From Clostridiaceae bacterium (lineage in GTDB: Bacteria > Bacillota > Clostridia > Acetivibrionales > DUMC01): a stretch of 40,788 nt of DNA. A program made the translations under genes and the position numbers. The stretch covers positions 1-40,788 of the forward strand of contig DUMC01000030.1 in NCBI GenBank assembly GCA_012840075.1, in the 5' to 3' direction. Shown in pieces: positions 32,583 to 40,484 of this stretch (positions are counted from its first letter, which is position 1; every line of letters begins with the position of its first letter). A model generated the notes under the pieces. It saw only the letters and a program-made list of their open reading frames with translations. It was not told where the DNA came from and did no database searches.

Positions 32583-34502
32583 ATGGCAGGATCGATACAA
32601 CTCGCAGAAAGTAAAAATGAAATATCAGATACTTTAAACTATATCGCAAATGATATAGGGCATGGAGTGCATGATATATCATTCCGAATATACCTTAAAG
32701 ATCATAATATAATTCTTTCACGTGATGACTTTCGTCTTACCGTATCCAAAAAGGAAAATATTACAGAGTTTTCAGGCAGATGGAGAGATATTAATGTTAT
32801 TTGGGAGTTTAAAAAGATATGCGGAGGTTATGCAATAAGACTTAAGGCATTTAGTGAGCACGAGTTAAACTGTATATCGTTTGATAGTCTTATTTTCAAA
32901 TACAAACCTCTGACAGAAAATTTCCTTGATTGGCGCGTACTCCAGAATTCAGAAGATTATGTAAGAAATCCTATTGGTTTTCCTACTGTTAAAGAGGCAC
33001 TGGAAATGAATTCCCCCTGTAATTTGATAACCGGAGTATTCAGGGATAATATAAGCAAGGGGTTGTTTTTAGGTACAGTGATACCGCAAAATAACAGGCA
33101 TACATATAAAATTGAAATGCCGGAGGATAATGTCTTGGAATTTACATGTACAACTAAGTTCATACCATCTTTAAGTTCAAGCACATCGCTATCTTCGGAA
33201 ACAACATGGATATCAGCTAATAAGAATGTAAAAGAGTCTTTTGATACATATGCAAATTTTACTCCCTGTTTACCGGGAGATCCAAAACCAATTACAGGTT
33301 GGAATAGCTGGGATTATTATTATTTTAGTGTTTCTTTGGATGCTCTCATTGAAAATATGGAAGAAATAAGAAAAGATCCGAATCTCTCAGAAAATGTTAA
33401 GTATATTGTAATTGATGATGGCTGGCAGCATAAGTACGGAGAATGGGAGCCTAATTACAAGTTTCCAGGTGGTCTTGAAAAAGCCGTAAAAGAAATCACT
33501 GACAGAGGGTTTATACCTGGTATCTGGACTGCACCGCTTTTGATAGATACAGCATCTTATGCAGGATTACGGATGCCCGAGTTAATGATAAAAGACCAAT
33601 ATGGAGATCCTGTTGTTCACTCAGGAAGTTATTTGCTGGATCCTACTACTCCGTCAGGTAAAGATTTTCTTAAGAAGCTATATACGCGCTTATACGAAAT
33701 CGGTTTTAGATTATTTAAAGTAGACTATGTAAGATCTATCTTGCGCGTAGATAGCTTTTATGATAAAACTAAAGCCCCCTATGAAGTATTGAGGGACATG
33801 TTTGCATTAATAAGGGAATGTGTTACTGACGAAAGCCATATTTTAGGATGTTCACTGCCGGTAGAGTGCGGTCAAGGAGTTGCTGACTCAGGGCGTACAG
33901 GAATAGATATTCATAATCAATGGACGCACTTGGAATGGGCACTGGAATGTTATACCTTTAAATACTGGGCTCACAAGCGTATATGGATTAATGATCCTGA
34001 CTTTCTCATTGTAAGAGGAAAGGATACCTCAGTGGAAAAAGAGACTAATGTATTGAATCCTAATCAAAATAATCCTAATCCACCAAGGTGGAGAAAAGGA
34101 GATGTTTTCGACAAATATGAAGCACAAACCTGGACAAACGTAGTGATGCTTACGGGAGGCAATGTATTTTTAAGTGACAGAATAAGCATGTTAAATGAAG
34201 AAGGTAAGAAATTAATATATAAAGGATTGCAAAATATCGGTGTTGCTGCAGAACCTTTGGATATGTGTTGCGGATACCATCCGTCTATATGGTTGCAGAA
34301 GTTAGAAGACGAATACAGGTTGACAATAATTAATTGGCTGGATGAAAAAAAGACATACAATTTTAATTTTAATAATTATTGTATTGAACCACCTAAAGAG
34401 GTTACAAATTGCTGGACCGGGGTAAATATTAATATAGAGGATGGGATACTCAGTGTTAGGCTTAATAGGCACGAGAGTGCAGTTTTTCAATGGAAAAGAT
34501 AA
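32583..34502 (+). CDS. GH36-type alpha-galactosidase-like glycoside hydrolase
   Basis: A 639-aa cytosolic glycosidase without signal peptide. Residues ~1-230 are a beta-sandwich. The TIM barrel begins at GWNSWDYYYFSVS (~240), with YIVIDDGWQ, FIPGIWTAPLL, then LFKVDYV, whose Asp is the expected nucleophile, and DSGRTGIDIHNQW, whose Asp is the likely acid/base. A short C-terminal beta domain follows (YRLTIINWLDEKKTYNF, HESAVFQWK). This layout fits GH36/melibiase relatives acting on alpha-galactosides or raffinose-type sugars; the substrate is not provable. GGGGA lies 5 nt before the ATG. The 250 bp upstream hold only tiny reading frames (16 and 29 codons at 32383 and 32438) that I do not call. 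Confidence 0.85.
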   Translation: MAGSIQLAESKNEISDTLNYIANDIGHGVHDISFRIYLKDHNIILSRDDFRLTVSKKENITEFSGRWRDINVIWEFKKICGGYAIRLKAFSEHELNCISFDSLIFKYKPLTENFLDWRVLQNSEDYVRNPIGFPTVKEALEMNSPCNLITGVFRDNISKGLFLGTVIPQNNRHTYKIEMPEDNVLEFTCTTKFIPSLSSSTSLSSETTWISANKNVKESFDTYANFTPCLPGDPKPITGWNSWDYYYFSVSLDALIENMEEIRKDPNLSENVKYIVIDDGWQHKYGEWEPNYKFPGGLEKAVKEITDRGFIPGIWTAPLLIDTASYAGLRMPELMIKDQYGDPVVHSGSYLLDPTTPSGKDFLKKLYTRLYEIGFRLFKVDYVRSILRVDSFYDKTKAPYEVLRDMFALIRECVTDESHILGCSLPVECGQGVADSGRTGIDIHNQWTHLEWALECYTFKYWAHKRIWINDPDFLIVRGKDTSVEKETNVLNPNQNNPNPPRWRKGDVFDKYEAQTWTNVVMLTGGNVFLSDRISMLNEEGKKLIYKGLQNIGVAAEPLDMCCGYHPSIWLQKLEDEYRLTIINWLDEKKTYNFNFNNYCIEPPKEVTNCWTGVNINIEDGILSVRLNRHESAVFQWKR

Positions 34503-34569
34503 AAGAAGTCAGAAGATATATAAAGGACATTATGGTTAGAGTAACAGGATTATTCACAAAATGTTATAT

Positions 34570-34598
34570 TTGGAAAATTTAAAAAAGTAGGTTATAAT
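34570..34598 (+). promoter_or_regulatory. Sigma-A type promoter of the DUF2156 gene
   Basis: TTGGAA at 34570-34575 and a perfect TATAAT at 34593-34598, with a 17-bp spacer, 55 bp before the gene start. Confidence 0.72.
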
Positions 34599-34652
34599 AT
34601 TATTAGCTTTATTTTAAAATACGACAATAAAAGCTTTGGGTGATACTTAGTT

Positions 34653-35603
34653 GTGAATTTTAAAAAGTTGGATATTGAAGACAGAGACATTTTTCAAAAG
34701 TTTTTGGGACAGTATGAATTTGGTACATACGAATATTCGTTCTTAACTTTATATTTTTGGAGAAAGATGTTGAACGTCGAATATGCTCTTATCGACGATG
34801 CTTTGATAGTTAAAAAATATGAGGAACAAAAAGGTTCTTATTTTATGCAGCCAATTGGATATAAAGAAGAATCATTAATGAAGATTATCGAAAAATTGAG
34901 ACAGATTAAAGCTAGTGATGCTTCTTTTAAAAATCTTTTTAGGGACATTGAGCTGCCTTTCTTGTACAAGCTTATGGATCTTTATAAAGATGATGTTTGC
35001 TTTTGCGAGGATATTAATAACTTCGATTATATTTACAATGCAAGTGACCTTATTACTTTAAAAGGTAAAAAGTTCCATCGGAAGAGAAATCATTATAATC
35101 AATTTGTTGGAAATTATAGTTATGAAATTAAAGATATAAGCGAGCCGGGAGTGATAAATGATTGCATTGATTTTGCCCAATATTGGTATGAAAATAGGCA
35201 AGAAGATGATATACAGTTAGAATATGAATTAGAAGGTATTAAGGAGGTACTTCCGAAGTATCAATTTTTCGGCATACAATGCATGGCGGTTTACGTAGGG
35301 GGCAAAATTGTAGGTTTTACGGTGGGAGAAAAAATAAACAAAGATATGGCAATAATTCATGTGGAAAAAGGTGATTTTAATTACAATGGAGTTTATGCTT
35401 TTATTAATAAAACTTTTGCAGAGAAATATTTAAGTGATGTTAAATATATTAATCGCCAGGAAGATCTCGGACATAAGGGTCTGAGAAAAGCAAAAATGTC
35501 TTATAATCCCGTAAAACTCGAACGAAAGTTTATTGTAGACATAAAGGGACATTCTACATTACATGGGGACATTCCTCTCTCCAAAACGAATACCTATAAC
35601 TAG
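34653..35603 (+). CDS. DUF2156 protein (GNAT-like, LPG-synthase C-terminal type)
   Basis: A 316-aa cytosolic protein of DUF2156, related to the acyl/aminoacyl-transferase domain of phosphatidylglycerol lysyltransferase (MprF). Seen here are YEFGTYEYSFLTLYFWRK, ALIDDALIVKKY, KFHRKRNHYNQFVGNY, FFGIQCMAVYVGGKIVGFTVGE, IIHVEKGDFNYNGVYAFINK and NRQEDLGHKGLRKAKMSYNP. It has no membrane part, so it is a free-standing version; function is unknown. Start is GTG 34653. The natural C-terminus probably ends near KLERKFIV. The last ~18 residues (GHSTLHGDIPLSKTNTYN) are encoded by a REP-like palindrome that supplies the stop codon. Confidence 0.85.
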   Translation: MNFKKLDIEDRDIFQKFLGQYEFGTYEYSFLTLYFWRKMLNVEYALIDDALIVKKYEEQKGSYFMQPIGYKEESLMKIIEKLRQIKASDASFKNLFRDIELPFLYKLMDLYKDDVCFCEDINNFDYIYNASDLITLKGKKFHRKRNHYNQFVGNYSYEIKDISEPGVINDCIDFAQYWYENRQEDDIQLEYELEGIKEVLPKYQFFGIQCMAVYVGGKIVGFTVGEKINKDMAIIHVEKGDFNYNGVYAFINKTFAEKYLSDVKYINRQEDLGHKGLRKAKMSYNPVKLERKFIVDIKGHSTLHGDIPLSKTNTYN

Positions 35604-35650
35604 GAGAGGTGTGTCCCCATGCAACCTGAAACTCGAGAGAGGTGTGTCCC
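35546..35650. repeat. REP-like nested palindromes at the DUF2156/GNAT junction
   Basis: CATGGGGACATTCCTCTC(TC)C at 35562-35582 pairs, with a 2-nt mismatch and a small bulge, with GGAGAGGTGTGTCCCCATG at 35603-35621. A second right arm, GAGAGAGGTGTGTCCC, is at 35635-35650, and a second left arm, GGGACATTC, at 35546-35554. The DUF2156 stop codon lies in the loop. The GTGTCCCC/GGGGAC style is that of REP sequences linked to RAYT transposases. No transposase is in this window. Confidence 0.75.
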
Positions 35651-35677
35651 TTCACCTTATTCGAAAGGATGTTACCC

Positions 35678-36235
35678 GTGATTAGAGGTTTACTGGAAGG
35701 CGAAAATGTAAAGCTTACAGCAATAGATGATGCCGATATTCCAATAATTGAAGAGTGGTTTAATGATATACGGTTTTTGAGGCATTATGATATGGTGCCT
35801 GCCATACCTAAGAATTTGAAACAGGTAGCTGAAATGATCAAGTATTATAATGATTCACAAGAGAAGTATATTTTTGCTGTAAGAACAAAGGATAATAACA
35901 GAATAATAGGTGTTGCAGGGTTCGATGAAATTATCTGGAGCAACGGTGTTTCCACGGTGTTTATCGGCATAGGGAACAACGAGTTTACAGGAAAAGGCTT
36001 TGGTACTGAAGCCATGAGGCTGCTTTTGGATTATGGATTCAATGAGCTTAATTTTTACAGGATACAGCTTAATGTGATTGCATATAATGAGAGGGCAATA
36101 AAACTATATGAAAAGCTGGGTTTTATCAGGGAAGGAACTTTAAGGGAATTTATATTCAGAGACGGCAAAAGATATGATATGTATGTTTACGGATTATTAA
36201 GACATGAATGGGGAGGAATAAATGAAAGAAAATAA
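35678..36235 (+). CDS. GNAT-family N-acetyltransferase (RimJ/RimL type)
   Basis: A 185-aa acetyltransferase, probably acting on protein N-termini or small amines with acetyl-CoA. It shows GENVKLTAIDDADIPIIEEWFND, IGVAGFDEI, the acetyl-CoA loop IGNNEFTGKGFGTEAMRLLLDYGF, and LNVIAYNERAIKLYEKLGFIREGTLRE. I chose GTG 35678 because AAAGGA lies 9 nt before it. A reading from 35642 would start within the REP-like element. The end overlaps hflX by 14 bp, so the two are coupled. Confidence 0.88.
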   Translation: MIRGLLEGENVKLTAIDDADIPIIEEWFNDIRFLRHYDMVPAIPKNLKQVAEMIKYYNDSQEKYIFAVRTKDNNRIIGVAGFDEIIWSNGVSTVFIGIGNNEFTGKGFGTEAMRLLLDYGFNELNFYRIQLNVIAYNERAIKLYEKLGFIREGTLREFIFRDGKRYDMYVYGLLRHEWGGINERK

Positions 36236-37730
36236 ACCCGGTGAGATTTCGGAACTTGAAGGATTGCCTGTAGAAAGTAATTTGCTTTCTAAAAAGGAAT
36301 TACCTGTGGAAAGAGAATTGCATGCAGAAAGAGCGGAAAAAGGATTTTTTGCGGGTAAAGAATTGCCTACGGGAAGAGAATTAGCTGTAGAAAGAGCCAT
36401 ATTGGTAGGGCTTGAGACTGAAAGTATGGGTCATGTAATTGAAGGGAAAACCGAGGGGGAAAGGACCCTTGATGAGCTTGAGGAATTGGCAAAAACCGCC
36501 GGTATTGAAGTTGTGGGTAAATTGTTGCAAAGAAGACCAACAAAGGAACCTGCCTATTACATAGGGAAGGGCAAATTAGAGGAACTAGGCCGCCTTTGCA
36601 AAAGTATGAATGCAGAAACAGTAATTTTTGACGATGAGCTTACAGGTGCTCAAATAAGAAACCTAGAAGAAGCTCTCGATGTGAAGGTTGTAGACAGAAC
36701 TATGCTTATTCTTGACATATTTGCCCAGAGAGCGCGTTCCAGAGAAGGTAAAATCCAGGTTGAACTTGCCCAGCTAAAATACAGGCTTCCCAGACTTGTA
36801 GGCATGGGAGGTAAACTGTCCAGGCTGGGTGGTGGTATTGGAACAAGAGGACCGGGAGAGAAAAAACTTGAAACCGACAGAAGACATATAAAAAGAAGAA
36901 TTAGTTATTTGCAAAATCAGCTTAAAGAAGTCAAAAAGCAACGAGACTTAATCAGGAAAACAAGAGTGAAAAATGAATTTTTCACAGTTGCTCTTGTGGG
37001 TTATACAAACGCAGGAAAATCTACACTAATGAATAAATTATGCGGATCCGATGTTTTTGTAGAAGATAAGCTTTTTGCCACACTTGATCCTACAGCCAGG
37101 AAACTGACTTTTAATAATGATGGATTAAGCCATGGTTTATCAAGCAGCGGTGCTTCACATAATAATAGCATTGCAGACCAAAGCGTTGCACAACCTATAC
37201 TTATAATAGACACAGTCGGTTTCATAAGAAAATTACCTACGGAATTGATCGAAGCATTTAAATCAACATTGGAAGAAGCAGTATATGCAGATTTGTTAAT
37301 TCATGTAGTGGATGTATCCGATCCTGAATATGAGGCACATATTGCAGTTGTTGATGAAATTTTATATTCCCTTGGTGCAGGGAATAAACCCAGGATACTG
37401 GTTTTGAATAAAATAGACCTTTTAAAGCCCCATGAAAGGATTCCTCTTAAAAACTCCTATGGAGAAAATCGCAGGGAAGTTTATGAGATTTCCGCAAAAA
37501 CAGGCCAGGGTCTGGATAAACTTGTTAAAGGGATTAGAAAAATCCTTGCGTCCGACAAAATTCAATTGGATTTGCTAATCCCATACAATGAAGGTTGGGC
37601 ACTGCCATACATCTATGAGAATGGAACAATTCTGGAAAAAGAATTTGTGGAAAACGGGACAAGAGTAAAGGTTTTAATCGAAGAAAGAAAAGCGCATAAA
37701 ATAAAGGAATTTGAAAGGCGTGCAAAATAA
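36222..37730 (+). CDS. hflX: HflX, ribosome-associated GTPase, with a repetitive N-terminal extension
   Basis: A 502-aa GTPase that splits stalled or heat-damaged ribosomes. The HflX N-domain has AILVGLETE, LLQRRPTKEPAYYIGKGKLEEL and FDDELTGAQIRNLEE, then QVELAQLKYRLPRL and the glycine-rich GGIGTRGPGEKKLETDRR. The G domain has GYTNAGKST (G1), DTVGFIRKLP (G3) and LNKIDLL (G4). Two additions are unusual. Residues 1-57 repeat ELPVER/ELHAER/ELPTGR/ELAVER-like units before the normal start. Residues ~300-322 carry a Ser/Asn-rich insert between the switch I area and G3. GGGAGG lies before ATG 36222, and the gene overlaps GNAT. Confidence 0.94.
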   Translation: MKENKPGEISELEGLPVESNLLSKKELPVERELHAERAEKGFFAGKELPTGRELAVERAILVGLETESMGHVIEGKTEGERTLDELEELAKTAGIEVVGKLLQRRPTKEPAYYIGKGKLEELGRLCKSMNAETVIFDDELTGAQIRNLEEALDVKVVDRTMLILDIFAQRARSREGKIQVELAQLKYRLPRLVGMGGKLSRLGGGIGTRGPGEKKLETDRRHIKRRISYLQNQLKEVKKQRDLIRKTRVKNEFFTVALVGYTNAGKSTLMNKLCGSDVFVEDKLFATLDPTARKLTFNNDGLSHGLSSSGASHNNSIADQSVAQPILIIDTVGFIRKLPTELIEAFKSTLEEAVYADLLIHVVDVSDPEYEAHIAVVDEILYSLGAGNKPRILVLNKIDLLKPHERIPLKNSYGENRREVYEISAKTGQGLDKLVKGIRKILASDKIQLDLLIPYNEGWALPYIYENGTILEKEFVENGTRVKVLIEERKAHKIKEFERRAK

Positions 37731-37749
37731 TATAATTTGAATTTGATAC

Positions 37750-37810
37750 TTATTAATATTTTAATATTAATATTTAATTTTAATATTAATATTAATAATA
37801 TAAAAAATTT
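37750..37810. repeat. 61-bp pure A/T tract after hflX
   Basis: Only A and T for 61 bp. AATATTAATATT occurs at 37763-37774 and 37782-37793; being palindromic, the copies can pair with each other. It may act as a weak terminator or an AT-rich upstream element for the next gene. Confidence 0.6.
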
Positions 37811-37837
37811 GTTTTTAAAATTATGACGGGGATACAA

Positions 37838-38467
37838 ATGCAGTATAAGACTATTTCAAAAGAAGCAACTGTTGAAATGGAAGAGAAAAAATCCAGGTTT
37901 ATAGCGAATGTGAAGCCGGTTAGCAGCGAAGAAGAAGCACTGGAATTCATTAATAATATAAGAGCAAAATACTGGGATGCAACCCATAATGTTTATGCTT
38001 ATTATATAAGCGGAGAAAGTATTATCCAGAGATTCAGTGATGACGGTGAACCATCAGGTACGGCAGGTATGCCGGTACTGGAAGTTATAAAAAGGATGGA
38101 ACTTAAGGACCTGGTAGTAGTAGTTACCAGGTATTTCGGCGGCATTTTATTAGGCGCGTCAGGGCTTGTGAGAGCTTATAGCAAGAGTGCTGCATTAGGG
38201 ATTGAAGCTGCCGGAATTGTTACCAAAAAACTATGCCGATTGATAAATATAGTCGTTGATTATTCAGCTTTTGGAAAAATACAAAATAAAATAATGAACG
38301 AGGGATATTCCATAAAAGACATACAGTATGCACAAGATGTGGAAATAAGTGTTTTGATTCCGCTTGAGGATGTGAATGCTTTCATTGAATACGTTAATGA
38401 TGCTGCCAACGGTAATGTTCTTATTGATATGGGTGAAAGTGAATATGTTACCTTAAAATTTGAATAG
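37838..38467 (+). CDS. yvyE: YvyE/YigZ, IMPACT-family protein
   Basis: A 209-aa protein of the IMPACT/YigZ family (UPF0029), unknown in biochemical role; eukaryotic IMPACT regulates translation through GCN2. Conserved text includes KKSRFIANVKPVSSEEEALEF, ATHNVYAYYI, FSDDGEPSGTAGMPVLEVI, VVVVTRYFGGILLGASGLVRAYSKSA. The C-terminal ~70 residues are the DUF1949 ferredoxin-like domain. ATG 37838 has GGGGA 5-6 nt upstream; the ATG at 37823 adds 5 residues with no site. Free-standing between hflX and yebC. Confidence 0.93.
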   Translation: MQYKTISKEATVEMEEKKSRFIANVKPVSSEEEALEFINNIRAKYWDATHNVYAYYISGESIIQRFSDDGEPSGTAGMPVLEVIKRMELKDLVVVVTRYFGGILLGASGLVRAYSKSAALGIEAAGIVTKKLCRLINIVVDYSAFGKIQNKIMNEGYSIKDIQYAQDVEISVLIPLEDVNAFIEYVNDAANGNVLIDMGESEYVTLKFE

Positions 38468-38514
38468 GTAATGCCTTATTGCTACATCTTCACTATAAAC
38501 TTTGATGCAATTTG

Positions 38515-38544
38515 TTTACAGTATACTTAATATTGTGTTAATAT
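38515..38544 (+). promoter_or_regulatory. Promoter of yebC (extended -10 type)
   Basis: TTTACA at 38515-38520 and TAATAT at 38539-38544 are 18 bp apart; TGT immediately precedes the -10, as in extended -10 promoters. The leader is about 85 nt. Confidence 0.5.
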
Positions 38545-38636
38545 TATGTATGCCGGTTATGCAAATGATTATATGTTTATATGTTATGTATGCTAAATAT
38601 GCTAAAACATAATTAATAATTCCGATTGGAGGTGTA

Positions 38637-39371
38637 ATGATGGCAGGGCATTCGAAATGGGCAAATATTAAGCACAGGAAAGAAAAATCCGATGCGCAGA
38701 AAGGTAAATTATTCACTAAATTGGGAAGAGAGCTGGCTATTGCTGTTAAACAAGGCGGTCCTGACCCTGCGACGAATTCGAAGTTAAGTGATGTAATTGC
38801 AAAGGCGAAAGCGGCCAATATGCCAAATGAAAGTATAATGAGAAGTATAAAAAAAGCAGCCGGAGAATTAGATTCTGAAAATTATGAAGAAATAACCTAC
38901 GAAGGCTACGGTCCAGGTGGAGTTGCGATAATTGTAGAAGCTACGACCGATAACAGAAATAGAACAGCAGGGGATATAAGGCATCTTTTTGACAAATTCG
39001 GAGGGAATCTTGGACAAAGCGGCTGTGTATCATTTATGTTCGATAAAAAGGGTGTCTTATTAATAGAGAGAACTGAAAATATCAGTGAAGATGAACTTAT
39101 GATGGAAGCGCTTGAGGCAGGAGCAGAAGATTTTAACGCCGAAGAAGAATATTTTGAGATATTAGCAGATCCAGCTGATTTTTCCAACGTGAGAAAGCAC
39201 TTGGAAGCAAAAGGTTATAATTTTTTACAGGCTGAAATACAAATGGTGCCTCAAACCACAACAACCTTAACGGATCCGAAACAAATCGAACAGATGAACA
39301 AATTGATAGAACATCTGGAAGACCATGATGACGTGCAGAATGTCTATCACAATTGGGAATATGAAGAATAA
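38637..39371 (+). CDS. yebC: YebC/TACO1-family protein
   Basis: A 244-aa cytosolic protein of the YebC/PmpR/TACO1 family. Members were first described as DNA-binding regulators; more recent work links them to translation of proline-rich stretches. It starts AGHSKWANIKHRKEK, then FTKLGRELAIAVKQGGPDP, NMPNESIMRSIKKA, YEGYGPGGVAIIVEATTDNRNRT, FGGNLGQSGCVSFMFDKKG, and ends with a MVPQT and DHDDVQNVYHNW motif. Length is standard. GGAGGTG lies 5-8 nt before two adjacent ATGs (38637, 38640). ruvABC, often next to it, is not here. Confidence 0.96.
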   Translation: MMAGHSKWANIKHRKEKSDAQKGKLFTKLGRELAIAVKQGGPDPATNSKLSDVIAKAKAANMPNESIMRSIKKAAGELDSENYEEITYEGYGPGGVAIIVEATTDNRNRTAGDIRHLFDKFGGNLGQSGCVSFMFDKKGVLLIERTENISEDELMMEALEAGAEDFNAEEEYFEILADPADFSNVRKHLEAKGYNFLQAEIQMVPQTTTTLTDPKQIEQMNKLIEHLEDHDDVQNVYHNWEYEE

Positions 39372-39396
39372 AAAATTTTTTGTTATTAATAATAGT

Positions 39397-39488
39397 GCCC
39401 GGAAAATAAAGGAAGTTTTTCAGACTTGCTATTGTAATGTTTAACATTAACTTCAGCAAGCTTCCAATCATCCTTTGCTTTCCCGGGC
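39397..39488. repeat. 92-nt extended hairpin after yebC
   Basis: The ends GCCCGGAAAATAAAGGA (39397-39413) and TCCTTTGCTTTCCCGGGC (39471-39488) pair with few defects. Inside, CTTGCT (39425-39430) pairs with AGCAAG (39455-39460), capped by AATGTT/AACATT. No flanking direct repeat is evident. It may be a long terminator or a small mobile or RNA element. Confidence 0.6.
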
Positions 39489-39572
39489 AAAAATTGTTTT
39501 CACAGTTATAACTGGAACAATTTATTATCACAAAATATTCGGTTTTATAGGGTACAATATTCAGTTGTCAAC

Positions 39573-39595
39573 GCACAATTTCAATTGTGCTTTTT
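39573..39595 (+). terminator. Rho-independent terminator between yebC and SASP
   Basis: GCACAATT (39573-39580) and AATTGTGC (39583-39590) form a tight hairpin followed by TTTTT on the plus strand. It lies about 200 bp after yebC and could end the yebC message or a short RNA made from the gap. Confidence 0.75.
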
Positions 39596-39687
39596 AGTTT
39601 GCAATGCTCGGTTTGATTTAAAACAAACCTTGGAGAACTCTCCTGATTTAACTTTTAAAGCTCATAAATCAAACTTCTGAAACTTTA

Positions 39688-39882
39688 TTATTTGGTGTTA
39701 GTGTTATAATTGTTACCGGTATATGCTTCAAATACTCTCTTTACGATGTTTCCTCCGATTCTACCTGCATCTCTTGCAGATATATCTCCGTTGTAACCTT
39801 GTTTTAAGTTAACTCCTACTTGATTTGCTATTTCATATTTTAAGTTTTCAAAAGCTGTTTTACTTTTGCTGTTTCTAGCCAT
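39688..39882 (-). CDS. Small acid-soluble spore protein, alpha/beta type
   Basis: A 64-aa DNA-binding protein that coats and protects spore DNA and is degraded by GPR protease at germination. The conserved pattern is visible: LKYEIANQVGV, including the GPR cleavage area (EIA), then GYNGDISARDAGRIGGNIVKRVFEAY. AAAGGAGG is 8-9 nt upstream of the ATG. Family genes are transcribed by sigma-G in the forespore; I could not place a convincing sigma-G promoter in the 130 bp upstream. It proves the host is an endospore former. Confidence 0.95.
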   Translation of the reverse strand: MARNSKSKTAFENLKYEIANQVGVNLKQGYNGDISARDAGRIGGNIVKRVFEAYTGNNYNTNTK

Positions 39883-40015
39883 TACTTTTAGCCTCCTTTT
39901 GAATTTATTAATTTTATTTGCTATTTTAATAGCGCATTTTTATGATTTGTAATTTTTCAAATTTTATAACGGCAATTATTGTCAACTAACATTATGTTAT
40001 TAATTTTATGTTATT

Positions 40016-40231
40016 TTACTCCGTAACCTGCTCACTTTCTCTGAATAAAAGGCTTATACAATATAAACCGGAGACCCCTACAATAGTATAAACAGCTCTG
40101 CTTAAGAATGTTGAACTTCCTCCAAACAAGGAAGCTACCAAATCAAAATTGAAAAGGCCTACTAAAAGCCAATTCAGAGCTCCTATAATGACAAGTACTA
40201 ATGCCAATCTGTCTAATGGTGTTCTATTCAA
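40016..40231 (-). CDS. DUF378 small membrane protein
   Basis: A 71-aa inner-membrane protein of DUF378 (YuzA type), function unknown. It shows LDRLALVLVIIGALNWLLVGLFNFDLVASLFG and then RAVYTIVGVSGLYCISLLF: two transmembrane segments with the family's GALNWLLVG motif. AAGGAGGTG is upstream of ATG 40231. It lies 130 bp before the SASP gene on the same strand. A sporulation link is possible from position only. Confidence 0.93.
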   Translation of the reverse strand: MNRTPLDRLALVLVIIGALNWLLVGLFNFDLVASLFGGSSTFLSRAVYTIVGVSGLYCISLLFRESEQVTE

Positions 40232-40319
40232 GTTAGCACCTCCTTAAACTTAAATTCCTAACACTATTTTCTTCATAAAAAATTAAATGTATTCAGAATA
40301 AATAAATTCAATTCAATTT

Positions 40320-40358
40320 GGTATGAAAAAATTTAATTTTGGTATGAAAAAATTTAAT
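40320..40358. repeat. Tandem 21-bp repeat upstream of DUF378
   Basis: GGTATGAAAAAATTTAAT occurs at 40320-40337 and 40341-40358, identical over 18 bp. The pair lies 90-130 bp upstream of the DUF378 start, where regulatory sites could be. Confidence 0.8.
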
Positions 40359-40378
40359 CTAAGAGGATAAATAAATTA

Positions 40379-40417
40379 CCGCACCTTTTATAAACAAAAC
40401 GTTTATAAAAGGTGCGG
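40379..40417. terminator. Perfect 17-bp hairpin
   Basis: CCGCACCTTTTATAAAC at 40379-40395 pairs perfectly with GTTTATAAAAGGTGCGG at 40401-40417 around a 5-nt loop. No U-run follows on the plus strand; on the minus strand it is followed by TAATTTATTTAT. It may terminate a gene entering from the right or be a palindromic element. Confidence 0.65.
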
Positions 40418-40428
40418 CATATCTGAAT

Positions 40429-40457
40429 AACTGCAAGGCACATTGTGCCCGGCAGTT
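40429..40457. repeat. Second hairpin, GC-rich
   Basis: AACTGC (40429-40434) pairs with GCAGTT (40452-40457), and inside it GGCAC (40437-40441) with GTGCC (40445-40449), separated by a 2x2 internal loop. It lies 12 bp after the 17-bp hairpin. Confidence 0.6.
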
Positions 40458-40484
40458 AGTACCAATTGGTTATTTTTGAAACTA

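Larger units (their letters stand above)
39372..39687. other. Structured intergenic region between yebC and the SASP gene
   Basis: 316 bp without a gene, between convergent genes. It holds a 92-nt extended hairpin (39397-39488), a clear terminator hairpin (39573-39595), and nested repeats at 39612-39675 (GTTTG/CAAAC, GTTTGATTTA/TAAATCAAAC, GGAGA/TCTCC). The last group may include the SASP terminator on the minus strand. Confidence 0.55.

Noticed and set aside
39893-40015. Sigma-G promoter for the SASP gene
   Set aside because: TGAAAA and CATAAA words are present on the minus strand but only about 9 bp apart, too close to be a promoter.
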